From Lycorma delicatula (Eukaryota > Arthropoda > Insecta > Hemiptera > Fulgoridae), in assembly GCF_047948215.1 (NCBI RefSeq), contig NC_134464.1, positions 37,705,520 to 37,769,519 on the forward strand: a stretch of 64,000 nt of DNA. Direction: 5' to 3'. The position numbers and the translations under genes were made by a program. The stretch's first letter is position 1; each line of letters starts with the position of its first letter. A model generated the notes under the pieces. That model was not told where the DNA came from. It worked only from the letters and a program-made list of their open reading frames with translations, and did no database searches. Below are positions 1 to 11,220 of the stretch, in pieces.

Positions 1-473
1 AAATAATTAATATGCCATTTTTAACTACACTTTACACTCATGTAAAACATAAATTTTCCATTAATTTTTATTTTCTTTTAATTATAAATTTTACTTTACG
101 AACAGACTGTTGCTCAATGGACTTTCATATTTTCATTGAATTTAATTTTCAGCTAATTTATAATTTTAATTCTTTCTACAAACTATTTTTCTTTACCTCA
201 TTTTTTGGCCTAATATTAAATTTTATGTTTTAGTTTCATTTTTGGTTTGAATTCTATGTTACTCTTTGTTTTTTTTTTTAGTATTTGGTATGATGGCTTA
301 CTTTAACTTTAACTTTTCAAATTAACAAACTTTCAAAAGAAAAACCTGAACTGAATCATATTCACAGGATAATTCTGAATGACAAACACGCACACACAAA
401 AAACAACTAAATGTAAAATAATTAACCCATAACAAAACACATTTTCTGATAAATTAATTCATTCATTTTTCTT
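1..473. other. AT-rich non-coding stretch
   Basis: No coding signal, RNA gene or recognisable repeat is visible. The sequence is AT-rich with short T runs. If the ATP synthase delta exon at 7432-7557 (minus) belongs to a complete gene, this stretch is probably part of its first intron, because the remaining exons are not visible in the window. Confidence 0.5.
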
Positions 474-485
474 AAAATATTTATT
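474..485. repeat. Left target-site duplication of the RTE element
   Basis: AAAATATTTATT occurs here and again at 3765-3776, directly after the A-rich tail. Because the site is AT-rich, a few bases of the match could be chance. Confidence 0.6.
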
Positions 486-3400
486 CCTCCTCTATGAATC
501 ATGAGACCTTGCCGTTGGTGAGGGGGCTTGAGTGCTCAGGGATACAGAGTAGCTGGACCGAAGGTGCAACCATATTGGAGAGGTATCTGTTGAGAGCCAG
601 ACTAAGGAATGATTCCTGAAAGAGGGCAGCAGCTCTTTCAGTAGTTGTTAGGGGCGTGAGTCACAATGACTTAAACGGCCGTATCAACATCACTCAGTCC
701 TCTGAGTACTGCGCAGCTGAAAGCAATGGAAAACTACAGCTGCTTTTTTTCCAAGAAAATGTGGCTCTCTGCATTTTCACATAGCAATAATGGAGGCGCC
801 TTCCTTGGTAAAATATTCCGGAGGTAAAATAGTCCCCCGTTCGGATCTCTGGGTGGGGACTACTAAGGAAGGAGTCACCAGAAAATTAAAAAATAACATT
901 CTACGAGTCGGAGCGTGGAATGTTAGAAGCTTAAAAAAGGTTGGTAGGCTAGAAAATTTAAAAAGGGAAATGGATAGGGTGAATGTGGATATAGTAGGAA
1001 TTAGTGAGGTTCGGTGGGAAGAGAAAGGCGACTTTTGGTCAGGTGATTTTAGAGTAATTAACTCAGCGTCAAATAATGGGCAGGCAGGAGAAGGTTTCGT
1101 GATGAACAAGAAGATAGGGAGGAGAGTGGAGTATTTCAAAACGCATAGCGATAGAATCATTGTAATAAGGATAAAATCAAAACCTAAACCGACAACGATT
1201 GTTAACGTTTATATGCCTACAAGCGCCCATGATGATGATGAGGTAGAGTGTGTATACGAAGAGATTGATGAAGCAATTAAACACGTAAAAGGAGATGAAA
1301 ATTTAATAATAGTTGGAGATTGGAATACAAGCATTGGAAAAGGCAAGGAAGGAAATATAGTGGGTGAATACGGGCTGGGCAGAAGGAATGAAAGAGGGGA
1401 CCGACTTATAGAGTTTTGCACGAAGTATAATTTAGTAATTGCCAACACCCAATTTAAAAATCATAATAGAAGAATATACACTTGGAAAAAGCCAGGCGAT
1501 ACTGCAAGGTATCAGATAGATTATATCATGGTTAAGCAAAGATTTAGAAATCAACTCGTTGACTGCAAAACTTACCCTGGAGCAGACATTGATAGCGACC
1601 ATAATTTGGTGATAATGAAATGTACATTGGGGTTTAAAAACCTGAAGAAAAGTTGTCAGATGAATCGGTGGAATTTAGAGAAGCTTGAGGAAGAGGAGGT
1701 AAAGAAGATTTTTGAGGAGGACATCGCAAGTGGTCTGAGTAAAAAAGATAAGGTAGAAAATGTAGAAGAAGAATGGGAGAATGTTAAAAAGGAAATTCTT
1801 AAATCAGCAGAAGCAAACTTAGGCGGAATAAAGAGAACTGGTAGAAAACCTTGGGTTTCAGACGATATATTGCAGCTGATGGATGAACGTAGAAAACATA
1901 AGAATGCTAATGATGAAGAAAGTAAAAGGAACTATCGGCAATTAAGAAATGCTATAAATAGTAAGTGCAAACTGGCGAAAGAAGAGTGGATTAAAGAAAA
2001 GTGTTCAGAAGTGGAAAGAGAAATGAACATTGGTAAAATAGACGGAGCATACAGGAAAGTTAAGGAAAATTTTGGGGTACATAAATTAAAATCTAATAAT
2101 GTGTTAAACAAAGATGGTACACCAATATATAATACGAAAGGTAAAGTCGATAGATGGGTGTTATATATTGAAGAGTTATACGGAGGAAATGAATTAGAAA
2201 ATGGTTTTATAGAGGAAGAAGAGGAAGTTGAGGAGGATGAAATGGGAGAAACAATACTGAGATCTGAATTTAAGAGAGCATTAAAACATTTAAATGGCAG
2301 AAAGGCTCCTGGAATAGACGGAATACCTGTAGAATTACTGCGCAGTGCAGGTGAGGAAGCGATTGATAGATTATACAAACTGGTGTGTAATATTTATGAA
2401 AAAGGAAAATTTCCGTCAGACTTCAAAAAAAGTGTTATAGTTATGATACCAAAGAAAGCAGGGGCAGATAAATGTGAAGAATATAGAACAATTAGTTTAA
2501 CTAGTCATGCATCAAAAATCTTAACTAGAATTTTATACAGAAGAATTGAGAGGAGAGTGGAAGAAGTGTTAGGAGAAGACCAATTTGGTTTCAGGAAAAG
2601 TATAGGGACAAGGGAAGCAATTTTAGGCCTCAGATTAATAGTAGAAGGAAGATTAAAGAAAAACAAACCAACATACTTGGCGTTTATAGACCTAGAAAAG
2701 GCTTTCGATAACGTAGATTGGAATAAAATGTTCAGCATTTAAAAAAAATTAGGGTTCAAATACAGAGATAGAAGAACAATTGCTAACATGTACAGGAACC
2801 AAACAGCAACAATAACAATTTAAGAACATAAGAAAGAAGCCCTAATAAGAAAGGGAGTCCGACAAGGATGTTCCCTATCTCTGTTACTTTTTAATCTTTA
2901 CATGGAACTAGCAGTTAATGATGTTAAAGAACAATTTAGATTCAGAGTAACAGTACAAGGTGAAAAGATAAAGATGCTACGATTTGCTGATGATATAGTA
3001 ATTCTAGCCGAGAGTAAAAAGGATTTAGAAGAAACAATGAACGGCATAGATGAAGTCCTACGCAAGAACTATCGCATGAAAATAAACAAGAACAAAACAA
3101 AAGTAATGAAATGTAGTAGAAATAACAAAGATGGACCACTGAATGTGAAAATAGGAGGAGAAAAGATTATGGAGGTAGAAGAATTTTGTTATTTGGGAAG
3201 TAAAATTACTAAAGATGGACGAAGCAGGAGCGATATAAAATGCCGAATAGCACAAGCTAAACGAGCCTTCAGTAAGAAATATAATTTGTTTACATCAAAA
3301 ATTAATTTAAATCTCAGGAAAAGATTTTTGAAAGTGTATGTTTGGAGTGTCGCTTTATATGGAAGTGAAACTTGGACAATCGGAGTATCTGAGAAGAAAA

Positions 3401-3764
3401 GATTAGAAGCTTTTGAAATGTGGTGCTATAGGAGAATGTTAAAAATCAGATGGGTGGATAAAGTGACAAATGAAGAGGTATTGCGGCAAATAGATGAAGA
3501 AAGAAGCATTTGGAAAAATATAGTTAAAAGAAGAAACAGACTTAAAGGCCACATATTAAGGCATCCTGGAATATTCGCTTTAATATTGGAAGGACAGGTA
3601 AAAGGGAAAAATTGTGTAGGCAGGCCACGTTTGGAGTATGTAAAACAAATTGTTGGGGATGTAGGATGTAGAGGGTATACTGAAATGAAACGACTAGCAC
3701 TAGATAGGGAATCTTGGAGAGCTGCATCAAACCAGTCAATTGACTGAAGACAAAAAAAAAAAAA
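486..3764 (+). mobile_element. RTE-clade non-LTR retrotransposon, near full length
   Basis: The element has a 5' UTR of about 300 bases, one long endonuclease-reverse transcriptase ORF, a very short 3' UTR and an A-rich tail. A 12-base direct repeat, AAAATATTTATT, lies on both sides (474-485 and 3765-3776), which fits a target-site duplication from target-primed reverse transcription. The A-rich tail runs into the repeat, so the 3' border is uncertain by a few bases. The C-terminal half of the protein resembles BovB/RTE proteins (an FADD box, a GSKITKDG-type block and a final RESWRAA-type block). A second, 5'-truncated copy lies at 43305-44128. The clade call is from remembered family motifs and not from a search. 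Confidence 0.88.
790..3747 (+). pseudogene. RTE endonuclease-reverse transcriptase ORF with two in-frame stops
   Basis: This would be a single protein of about 985 codons for target-primed reverse transcription. N-terminal apurinic-type endonuclease motifs are visible: GAWNVRS (about residue 41), GISEVRW (about 70), GDWNTSIG (about 176), DYIMV (about 245) and DSDHN (about 267). Reverse transcriptase blocks follow: RKAPGIDG (about 503), FGFRKSIGT, FIDLEKAFDNVDW (about 632), VRQGCS, and the catalytic FADD (about 731). TAA codons at 2740-2742 and 2821-2823 interrupt it. The segments before, between and after them stay in the same frame, so the damage is two nonsense changes and not a frameshift. 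The start is the first ATG of the frame, just after the 5' UTR. The copy looks young but cannot make the full enzyme as it stands. Confidence 0.88.
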
Positions 3765-3776
3765 AAAATATTTATT

Positions 3777-4146
3777 ATCAAATGACAAAAAAAAACAATG
3801 GCATACGTAGCACAAAACAGGATTTACTATTATACCCAAAAATCAAACATTCTAATCTACTATCTTATCTACTAACTTATCTCTTATTGTAATAATAACT
3901 TCGGATATTTACTTTATTATTAAAGATACTTGTGCATTTGATCAAGATATGTTTGAATGTCCTTATAATAAAAAACAAAATTAAAGATTATACAAAGATT
4001 AAAAAGTGAATTTTGTTCACCTAATCCAGTACTAGTACTTGGTGATTCATTCATCATTACCGACATTCATAATTAATGAAATATATTAGTATTTTTCCAA
4101 ATTAAAATAATTATAAATTATTATATAAATAAAAAATATGTATATT
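3777..4146. other. AT-rich spacer
   Basis: The stretch lies between the RTE tail and the large inverted repeat. I see no coding or structured signal. Confidence 0.5.
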
Positions 4147-5239
4147 TTGTATTGTATTTTTTACAATCAAAAACCAACTTGAACAACCCAAGTACAGAAT
4201 TACAAAGTAAATGAAATGACACTTACCTTATTTTTCTTTTCTTTATTCCAATAGCACTTTCACACAATCCTGCATCATCAGTTGTATATAAATTATATAA
4301 AATTACATATCAAAACATAACAATTTTTTTTTATTAGAAAAGATTACAATTAAAATTACTATCATATGTAGAAAACATGAAGTCAATTAAATAAAATAAC
4401 TACATATATTTAAATATTACGTCAATTAAAAATTAAAATTAACTTTAAAAATAAAACAACTAGAAGATTTATACCATGTAACCTAGCTAGAACATTCTGA
4501 TTCGTGCTTCTGAACATGCTGTCATCTGTTGCTGCTTATATAATAGTGTAATCTTCATACTCTGTCTGAAAGTTGATCCAAGTTGGAAATTCTTTTGTAC
4601 TTATATATATAAAATCTCTCCAAAATGTCAAAACTTTTACTATTATTATTCAAATTAAATTTCTTGATTTCCACTATTTTCAAATTTGTCTGAATATCGG
4701 ATACAGAATGTTTTGTATCTAATATCTGATATTTATAAACATTCTGTATCCGATATTCAGACAAATTTGGAAATAGTGGAAATCAAGAAATTTAATTTGA
4801 ATAATAATAGTAAAAAAGTTTAGAAATTTTGGAGAGATTTTATATACATAAGTACAAAAGAATTTCCAACTTGATCAACTTTCAGACAGAGTATGAAGAT
4901 CACACTATTATATAAGCAGCAACAGATGACAGCATGTTTTAAAATAAAAATAGATATAATCAGAATATATATATATATGCTGGCTAGGTTACATACAACA
5001 TTGTATAAATCTTCTAATCATTTTATTTTTAATGTTAATTTTAATTTTTAATTCTTAATTGACATAATACTTAAATATATGTAATTATTTTATTTAATTG
5101 ACCTCATGTTTTCTATATATCATAGTAATTTTAAATTTAATTTTTTCTTACAAAAAAAAAAAAGGTCATTTCATTTACTTTATAATTCTGTACCTGGATT
5201 GTTCAAACTGATTTCTGATTATAAAAAATACAATATATT
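4147..5239. repeat. Large imperfect inverted repeat (arms about 0.5 kb)
   Basis: The left arm (4147-4710) and right arm (4740-5239) are reverse complements over nearly their whole length, around a loop of about 29 bases (4711-4739). Near the centre, TGAATATCGGATACAGAATG at 4691-4710 pairs exactly with 4740-4759. Further out, the stretches ending in CATGTTTTCTA, the AAATCTTCTA blocks and the outermost TTTTTTACAATC block also pair. The left arm has about 115 extra bases (about 4222-4337) that the right arm lacks. The arms carry scattered substitutions. It could be an inverted duplication, a foldback-type element, or a source of hairpin RNA. I recognise no known terminal repeats. Confidence 0.85.
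4227..4269 (-). other. Possible 43-nt exon inside the left palindrome arm
   Basis: On the minus strand, the segment is preceded by TGATGATGCAG (acceptor-like) and followed by AAG|GTAAGTG, a near-perfect donor. One frame is open across it and reads LCESAIGIKKRKI. It lies exactly in the part of the left arm missing from the right arm. The protein is not one I recognise, and in phase 0, as required to join the ATP synthase delta exon at 7432-7557, it hits a stop. It may be chance. Confidence 0.2.
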
Positions 5240-5570
5240 GGTACATAGAAATATGGGACATAAAATACTGACTCTAGAAAAATCAATATTTTGTATTATG
5301 CATATTACACTTTTTTTATGTGTTTTTCAAAATTATTTAATTGGATAAAATAGTTGGATCTTTTATGTTAAGTGGCAGCATTTGCATTTTGTCGAGAATA
5401 GTGTAAATGCACCTTTGAATGGGATGTAATGACATCATAGCCAGATGGCATGTCATTAACTATCACCACTGCAACATAATTAATTTATTTACAATATTCT
5501 GTTCCTCAGAAATCATTTATGCAAGTTGAAGCCTCCAATCATTATTTTTATAAAAACGTAATTTTTAATT
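5240..5570. other. Non-coding spacer
   Basis: I see nothing recognisable between the inverted repeat and the Merlin relic. Confidence 0.4.
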
Positions 5571-5574
5571 GCTA

Positions 5575-6360
5575 AAATGAATTTACTGCAATTTTTGACT
5601 GGTCACATTCACAATAACAAAACAGCTATTCAATTCTTGCAAAACAAAGGTGTTCTACATAATCTACACTCCTGTGCTAAGGGCACAAAATGAAATTATA
5701 CACTATAGGAAAGAGCATTGGATTTGTTCCACAAAAAAACTGTTGAGTCTACACAATTGAGACATCAAATGAGGCTCATCAAATCAATTAGATCTTCGCA
5801 CTGTTGTGTTATTCATTTACTGTTGGAGTAAAGAATACACTTCAATCAAATTCTGTTGAGAACTGGGAATGAACCACAGCACCTGCATTGATCGGAACAG
5901 TTATATGTGTGAGGTGTGCGAAGACAGTTTACTAAATAATCTGTTGGTGATTGGTAGACCTACTATGCATGTCGAAATTTACAAAACTTGTTTCATTACA
6001 ACAAAATATATTAGAGAAAGAGTATTGCCTCATTAATGGATGTTTAGCCGAATCTTTCAAGAAACTAAAGTTGTTGCAGTGCCAGAAAGATCCAAAAAAA
6101 CTTTTTTAACTATCGTTCAACAATATATTGCACCAGAAACTTTGTTTTTCAGATAAATGGGCAGTGTATGGTGCTCTCCAGCAACATTACCTACACCAGA
6201 TGCTGAATCACAGATTCTCTCATACTGCAATGACTGATGTGAACACGTGTGTTCAAGATCATATTTTTTTTGGTTTGATTTTGAGAAAGGCCAGCTTCTT
6301 TTCAGCTACTACTCAATCCATATTTACTTCCTTGTTAATAGTTGCAGAGTGAAATATGTA
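5575..6360 (+). pseudogene. Merlin (IS1016-like) DNA transposon relic
   Basis: Translation in shifting frames gives the layout of a Merlin transposase. The N-terminal part has AIQFLQNKGVLHNLHSC. A middle part around 5920-6060 matches the 'vIGgpgkTVEIDE...VFGGVCRET' region of the family. The most conserved part, 6120-6290, reads FSDKWAVYGALQQHYLH and later DVNTCVQDHIFFG. In intact relatives the FSDxWxAY and VNTQxVE motifs carry catalytic residues; here the second is altered. Many stops and frameshifts rule out function. No terminal repeats were identified. The family call rests on remembered motifs. Confidence 0.65.
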
Positions 6361-7431
6361 CATATTTATTGACTTTGAATAAATAAATTATTGTAATAGA
6401 AATAAATCAACATAATAAAAACACAATTTTATATTCCATAATCATAGGCCAAATGTGTTTAATTGCTTGTTGGAAACTGGAATATATTACTATCTCCTGA
6501 TGGTTATTTTTAAGTAACAATTTAATTATAAGAGCACAATGTTAAATATACTGCTAAGGCAGTAATACAATAGCAAACTTTGCATGCTGTTCCAACATTA
6601 TTCTTTATTTGAAATGTAAAGTAATTCAGATTAATGAGGGGGAAATCAGTCATCATAAATACAATTAAGTAGTATACAATACAAATTTTTTTTTACATAA
6701 AATTATAGTAATACTATAACAAAAAATGTTGAATATATTTAAAAAAATTAAAGTGAGGTAACATTATTAGTGTTTACCATTACAACAGTCTAAATATCAC
6801 TACTTTTGCTAACATTTATCAGTTAACATTTTAATATGCAACCAGGTCTTATTGCATATAATCATCTTATTTCACTAAAAATTGTGCATAGCAATTTAAA
6901 GAATCAAAATGTTTATTAGAAATAAAAAAATCTATCGATACTATTTTAGTAAGTGTCACTAAAATTAATATATATATACACACATTCTGTTTAATAATAC
7001 AATACCATGCATATCATAAAACTACACATGCGAATATGATTTTAAAATAAATGAGCTATTTTTGTAAAACATTTCAGTTTATAATTTTGGCTGAAACTTA
7101 GGTAATAATGTAGTTTATTGGCTTTACTAGAAGTCTTATCCACACCTATATTAAATTCAAATGGACTGAGGATTTTTTCAGCAATAACATACCTATGCAA
7201 GTACGTTATTTTCTCTCTTATTATAATTTTCTGAGCCTTTTTTTAAAATTTATAATTTTAAAAGTGAACAGACAACGCACTTCAACTGAAAAAACCAGTG
7301 GATGCAGATAAAGGTAAAAATCGACAGTTATCATATTATTCTAATCGGTCAACTCATTTACAAAGTGATTATAATATTGGATTAGATTAAATTCAAAATA
7401 GGCTATTTTAATCATAAAAATATCAACAAAC
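6361..7431. other. AT-rich stretch, probably intronic
   Basis: The stretch lies directly downstream (minus strand) of the splice donor of the ATP synthase delta exon. No second exon, RNA gene or transposon motif was found. Confidence 0.45.
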
Positions 7432-7557
7432 CTGATTTGCAGCAGCAAATGTAAAGTTCATTTCTTCAGCATATCCTCTGCTTGATATTGCTGAAATCAT
7501 TTGAGAAGACAACAGTCTTGCTGCTGTGCGGGATGTCCTGGCCAAAGCTGCTGCCAT
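7432..7557 (-). CDS. ATPsyndelta: ATP synthase subunit delta, mitochondrial: first coding exon
   Basis: Read on the minus strand, ATG at 7557-7555 opens 42 codons, ending at a CAG|GTTTGT donor (GT at 7431-7430). The N-terminus (MAAALARTSRTAARLLSSQ) is rich in Arg, Ala and Ser and lacks acidic residues, as expected of a mitochondrial targeting peptide. It is followed by SRGYAEEMNFTFAAANQ, which matches the start of the mature delta subunit of insect F1 ATPase (in Drosophila, a GYSDEMAFTFAAAN-type block). Delta is part of the F1 central stalk, which couples rotation to ATP synthesis in the matrix. The exon ends in phase 0. An AG sits just before the ATG after a T-rich run, so a 5' UTR intron is possible. 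Later exons are not in the window and would lie left of base 1. Confidence 0.85.
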
Positions 7558-8996
7558 TCTAAAATATATTTTAAAAAAAATGATTAAATGTAATTCATAG
7601 AAAATTTTAATTCAGAAGTTTTAGACCTAAGTTTTACAAGGACTTACATTTTTTCAGTATTATTCAATTAAAACAATACTATCTTGATAAAGTTATTAAA
7701 GCAAAGTAGTAATAAAAAGATTCTCGGCTAAAATAGGCACGCCCAAAGTAAAGGTAGTTCCAATAGAAAAAAAATTACTGCTAGCGATACCTCTCAGGAA
7801 TAAGCAATCATTAAAAACAAAATACAATAAAATAACGAAGTAGGAATCATTAAAAATTGCAGTCAGTAACTCTTCTCAGTTATAAATCAATGGGTACCAT
7901 TCTGATTTATATATAAAAAATATATATAATTCATCCACGTAAAATACGTAATTTTTTATATACCTGCATAAAAAAATTCCAATTATCAAATAACTCCGAA
8001 CAGAAAATCTATATTAACATACAAACAATAAAAAGCTAATCTTATGGAATAAAATATTTCACCTTGATATAACCTAATACCGACACCCAGCAGAAAATCA
8101 GAAACTGAGATTAATGTAGGTGTAACAACATAATAATCTCTCGGTGAGCTAAATAATTTAATATTTTATAATTAAATACGACAATAAATTAATTGTGGTA
8201 AAATAACAACAATTAGTTTTATAATAAAATAAATTAAATTTCTCAGTATACTGATAATATCCGTACAGTCATGACTGTTACTTTATTTTAATCTTAAATT
8301 CATTTTGTAATATTTAATACTCCTGACGATAGTTTAAGAACCGAAAGATCTTTAGATTTTATGTTTTAATTGCTGGAAAGGTGGCTTTATTAATTTTATT
8401 TATTTTAAAGTAAATTAATTTGAGCTTATCGCTCAATGTAATCAATAAATACTTGATTACTAATATTATTGACTAGAATAACCCATACTATTAACATTTC
8501 AGAATTGCAAAATTTACAAGTATGAAATTGCTTTTCAGGGCCTTCAATATTCCTTAGCAGCAGAAAAAAATAGACTAAAAATAATCTACAGATATACTGT
8601 GTTCAGCGTAAGAGTTATCCCAGCTGTAGTTCATCTACGGCGTATTCCTGTTGTTTATTATATCAGGGTTTGCGATTTATTAGTGTAGTATTGTACCAGA
8701 TGACTCAATTTATTATGGACGTCATCAGTATTTGTAATACTTTATCGTGTGTCGTGTTTTTGTCAACAGTGACATAACTTTGTATTCAGCTGCCATTTAA
8801 TTAATTAGATGTTATTTAGTTGATTAAATAACTCAATTTAGTTGACGCCAAAAGAAAACATCAAATGAATCATTCTTACATTTACTGTTATATAAGAAAG
8901 TTTTATAATTTGTTCCCATAACTTTCGAGACAGTCAATTACAATTCCACGGGTTTTGTTACAACAGAGTAACTCTTAAAGTGAGCCGAGTATATAA
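7558..8996. other. AT-rich upstream region of the ATP synthase delta exon
   Basis: This should hold the promoter and possibly a non-coding first exon of the minus-strand gene. I could not place a transcription start. A donor-like sequence (minus-strand GTAAGTCC) lies near 7643-7650, but nothing else supports an exon there. Confidence 0.35.
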
Positions 8997-9036
8997 TTTT
9001 TTTAACCTCCGGGACTACCGTTAGGTATTGCTTTTA
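8997..9036 (-). repeat. Probable SINE 3'-end fragment
   Basis: TTTAACCTCCGGGACTACCG and the following TTAGGTATT resemble the 3' end of the SINE at 37592-37898 (TTTAGCCTCCGGAACCACTA, then TAAGGTATT) in the same orientation. Only the tail is recognisable. Confidence 0.45.
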
Positions 9037-9049
9037 TTTATTTGGGTGA

Positions 9050-9606
9050 AAACTTCCTTTCCTTTTCAGCCACAACAAGCAACCCCGGTTAACACTGGCT
9101 TTTGAAATCGATTGCTATTCTCACTTGATACATATCTATTCTCTGGATTTCTCTCAATTTGAATTTTGCGTTTGGAGGCTTTTAAACTGATACAGCTTCC
9201 AATATCGACCTTCAAAATCTCTATGCCATTTTTATTTTAATAACTTTGTCCTTTTCAAATCCGTCTTTTGCGTCAAGTTCAAGATTTGGCCCCTGCAGGA
9301 CTTTCCTGGTCTGAAACCATCCTCTAACAGAATTAAGCATTCATCTTCCGTGTTAGTATGCAGTTAATAACGACTCATTGAAGATCTTGTAGAGATGACT
9401 CAATAGAGAGATTGGACTAGTTTTTTTTTGGGTTGTTTGGATGGTTGCCTGATTTTTACAAATCTCTGACATGTGCTTCTCGCCTCAGTATTGTTATTTT
9501 CAAGGGTTTTTCTTTTTAATTCTTCTTTAGGATCATTATTATTCTTGTAACACTGTCGTAGCATAGAATGTTGTATCTGTAATTTTTTTTTAGTTACTGC
9601 ATCCAT
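9050..9606 (-). pseudogene. Reverse transcriptase relic of a LINE
   Basis: On the minus strand the region near 9280-9340 reads LEDGFRPGKSCRGQILNLTQ. This matches the 'QxGFRPGRSCxxQIxxLT' finger block of CR1/Jockey-type reverse transcriptases. A downstream piece (about 9060-9115) reads SISKASVNRGCLLW, where an enzyme of this type would have its next block. The upstream open stretch (9400-9606) is Lys/Gln-rich and not recognisable. Frameshifts and stops are frequent, so this is an old relic. Confidence 0.5.
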
Positions 9607-9609
9607 ACA

Positions 9610-11200
9610 TTATTAATATTAAATGATGCATAAAATCTTTCCAATTGTGTAGGACCAACAAACAAACCACACATTAGAAAAATATACCTTAAGAATGAAT
9701 TATGTTCAAAAGAAATTGACATACAAGTATAAACTAATAATTACAATGAAAGAAATAAAGCTTACATTTCGGGTTAATAGAGTAAAAAGTTACATTTGCC
9801 TATTTTAAATTATTTTTAAGCTCTTACTTGATCTGGAATGAATAAAAGTACCAAGAATTAAGCAGACCTTTTTTACCAAGAGTATTTCCAGATCCTCATT
9901 TTAAAATGTTAGGAACGAAAAATAGAAACGTGTAAATATATCTATTAAGTTTTTCCAGTTTCTTAGCTGGTAAGAAGTGCTATTTTTTATTTAAGTAAAA
10001 ATAAAAATTTAAGTAATTTCTTGTACTAATTGCCGTTATTAAGAAAAATATAAATGAAACAACAGTAGCTTTCTATTCAGTTATTACCCATTTATCTACC
10101 TCAAATTATAAATATTAAGTTTATCTAACCAGTAATCTTTGGTAAAAATAAAATGCTGTACTAGTGAATTATGTACATTTCCTTTTTTTGTCTTCAAATT
10201 TCAAAATGGTAATAATGTTTCTTACAAATTATTAATAACTTAAAAATGACAGTTTATACAGATCATGATTTATTACCTAACATAATACACACTTCATAGA
10301 TAATAATACACTTAACTTATTTTAACTACGATCTAAATAATCAAATATTGATTGAACTATTTAATGCCTGTTATCTCCATATTCATCAGAATTCATTTTT
10401 TCATAAGAATTAATAAGTTTAACAGGGCTAAGTAACTCTTGTAATAAAGGTGTTTATTACACGGTCTTTATAATTAAAGGATTTATTGAAGATTTTGCAG
10501 AAGAAAAAGCGAGATTTTTTAAAATAAAATTCAATTATAAAATGTTTATTATTATTAGTGTACATTTTTAAAATCAATTTATTTTGTTTCCTGTTTTAAA
10601 AATATATTTTTAATTATGCATATGTGTATTGTACTTTTTTGAAATTTAAATTTAAATATGTTGTATTTTTTATATAATTCTTTTTTTTTAATAATGTTTT
10701 ACTTTTTAAAAATTTGCTATCAAAAATTATATTTTAAAATAATAATAATATGTAAAGGGTGGTGAAAATAATTTTTGCCCAAGGTGGCAAAAAAGCTGGA
10801 TTGGGGTCTGGTACAGTGATAAAGTAATACTGAATTTTTCCAAATATCACTAGATACATATAAATTATCATTGCCCTACAAGGAAATTTGTTAACGACTA
10901 TAAACAAGCCTGGAAAGGATTCAATTGAATTTGATAAGGACTGAGTAATTACCTCAGTTAATTTTGTTGACATAATTTTTAAGCCATAAATAAACAATAC
11001 TAGACAAAGAATTAAATCATATAATAATCAGATATTATGACATCATACATATCTAATACTGAAAAGTGAGCCGTCATGGACAAGATTAATCAGTCTGTAC
11101 TGGTAAAATATGTAGCTGAAAGCACTGTTGTGTTGTTTGTATTAAGCATTGGACTTAGGAATGAAATAATTTTGTTCAGTCTTATTGCTGTCTTAAATTT
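9610..11200. other. AT-rich non-coding stretch
   Basis: No coding, RNA or transposon signal was recognised. Local AT content is very high around 10500-10740. Confidence 0.45.
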
Positions 11201-11220
11201 GTTAACAGTGCAGTGTCATA

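Noticed and set aside
777..3839. Open minus-strand frames across the RTE element
   Set aside because: Antisense shadows of the plus-strand RTE ORF; no homology and skewed residue use (Ser, Phe, Leu).
4963..4980. (TA)n run inside the inverted repeat
   Set aside because: Short simple repeat; not evidence for a telomere, origin or other function.
7638..7655. Minus-strand GTAAGT as donor of a 5' UTR exon of ATP synthase delta
   Set aside because: No supporting transcription start or upstream exon signal; left as a note only.
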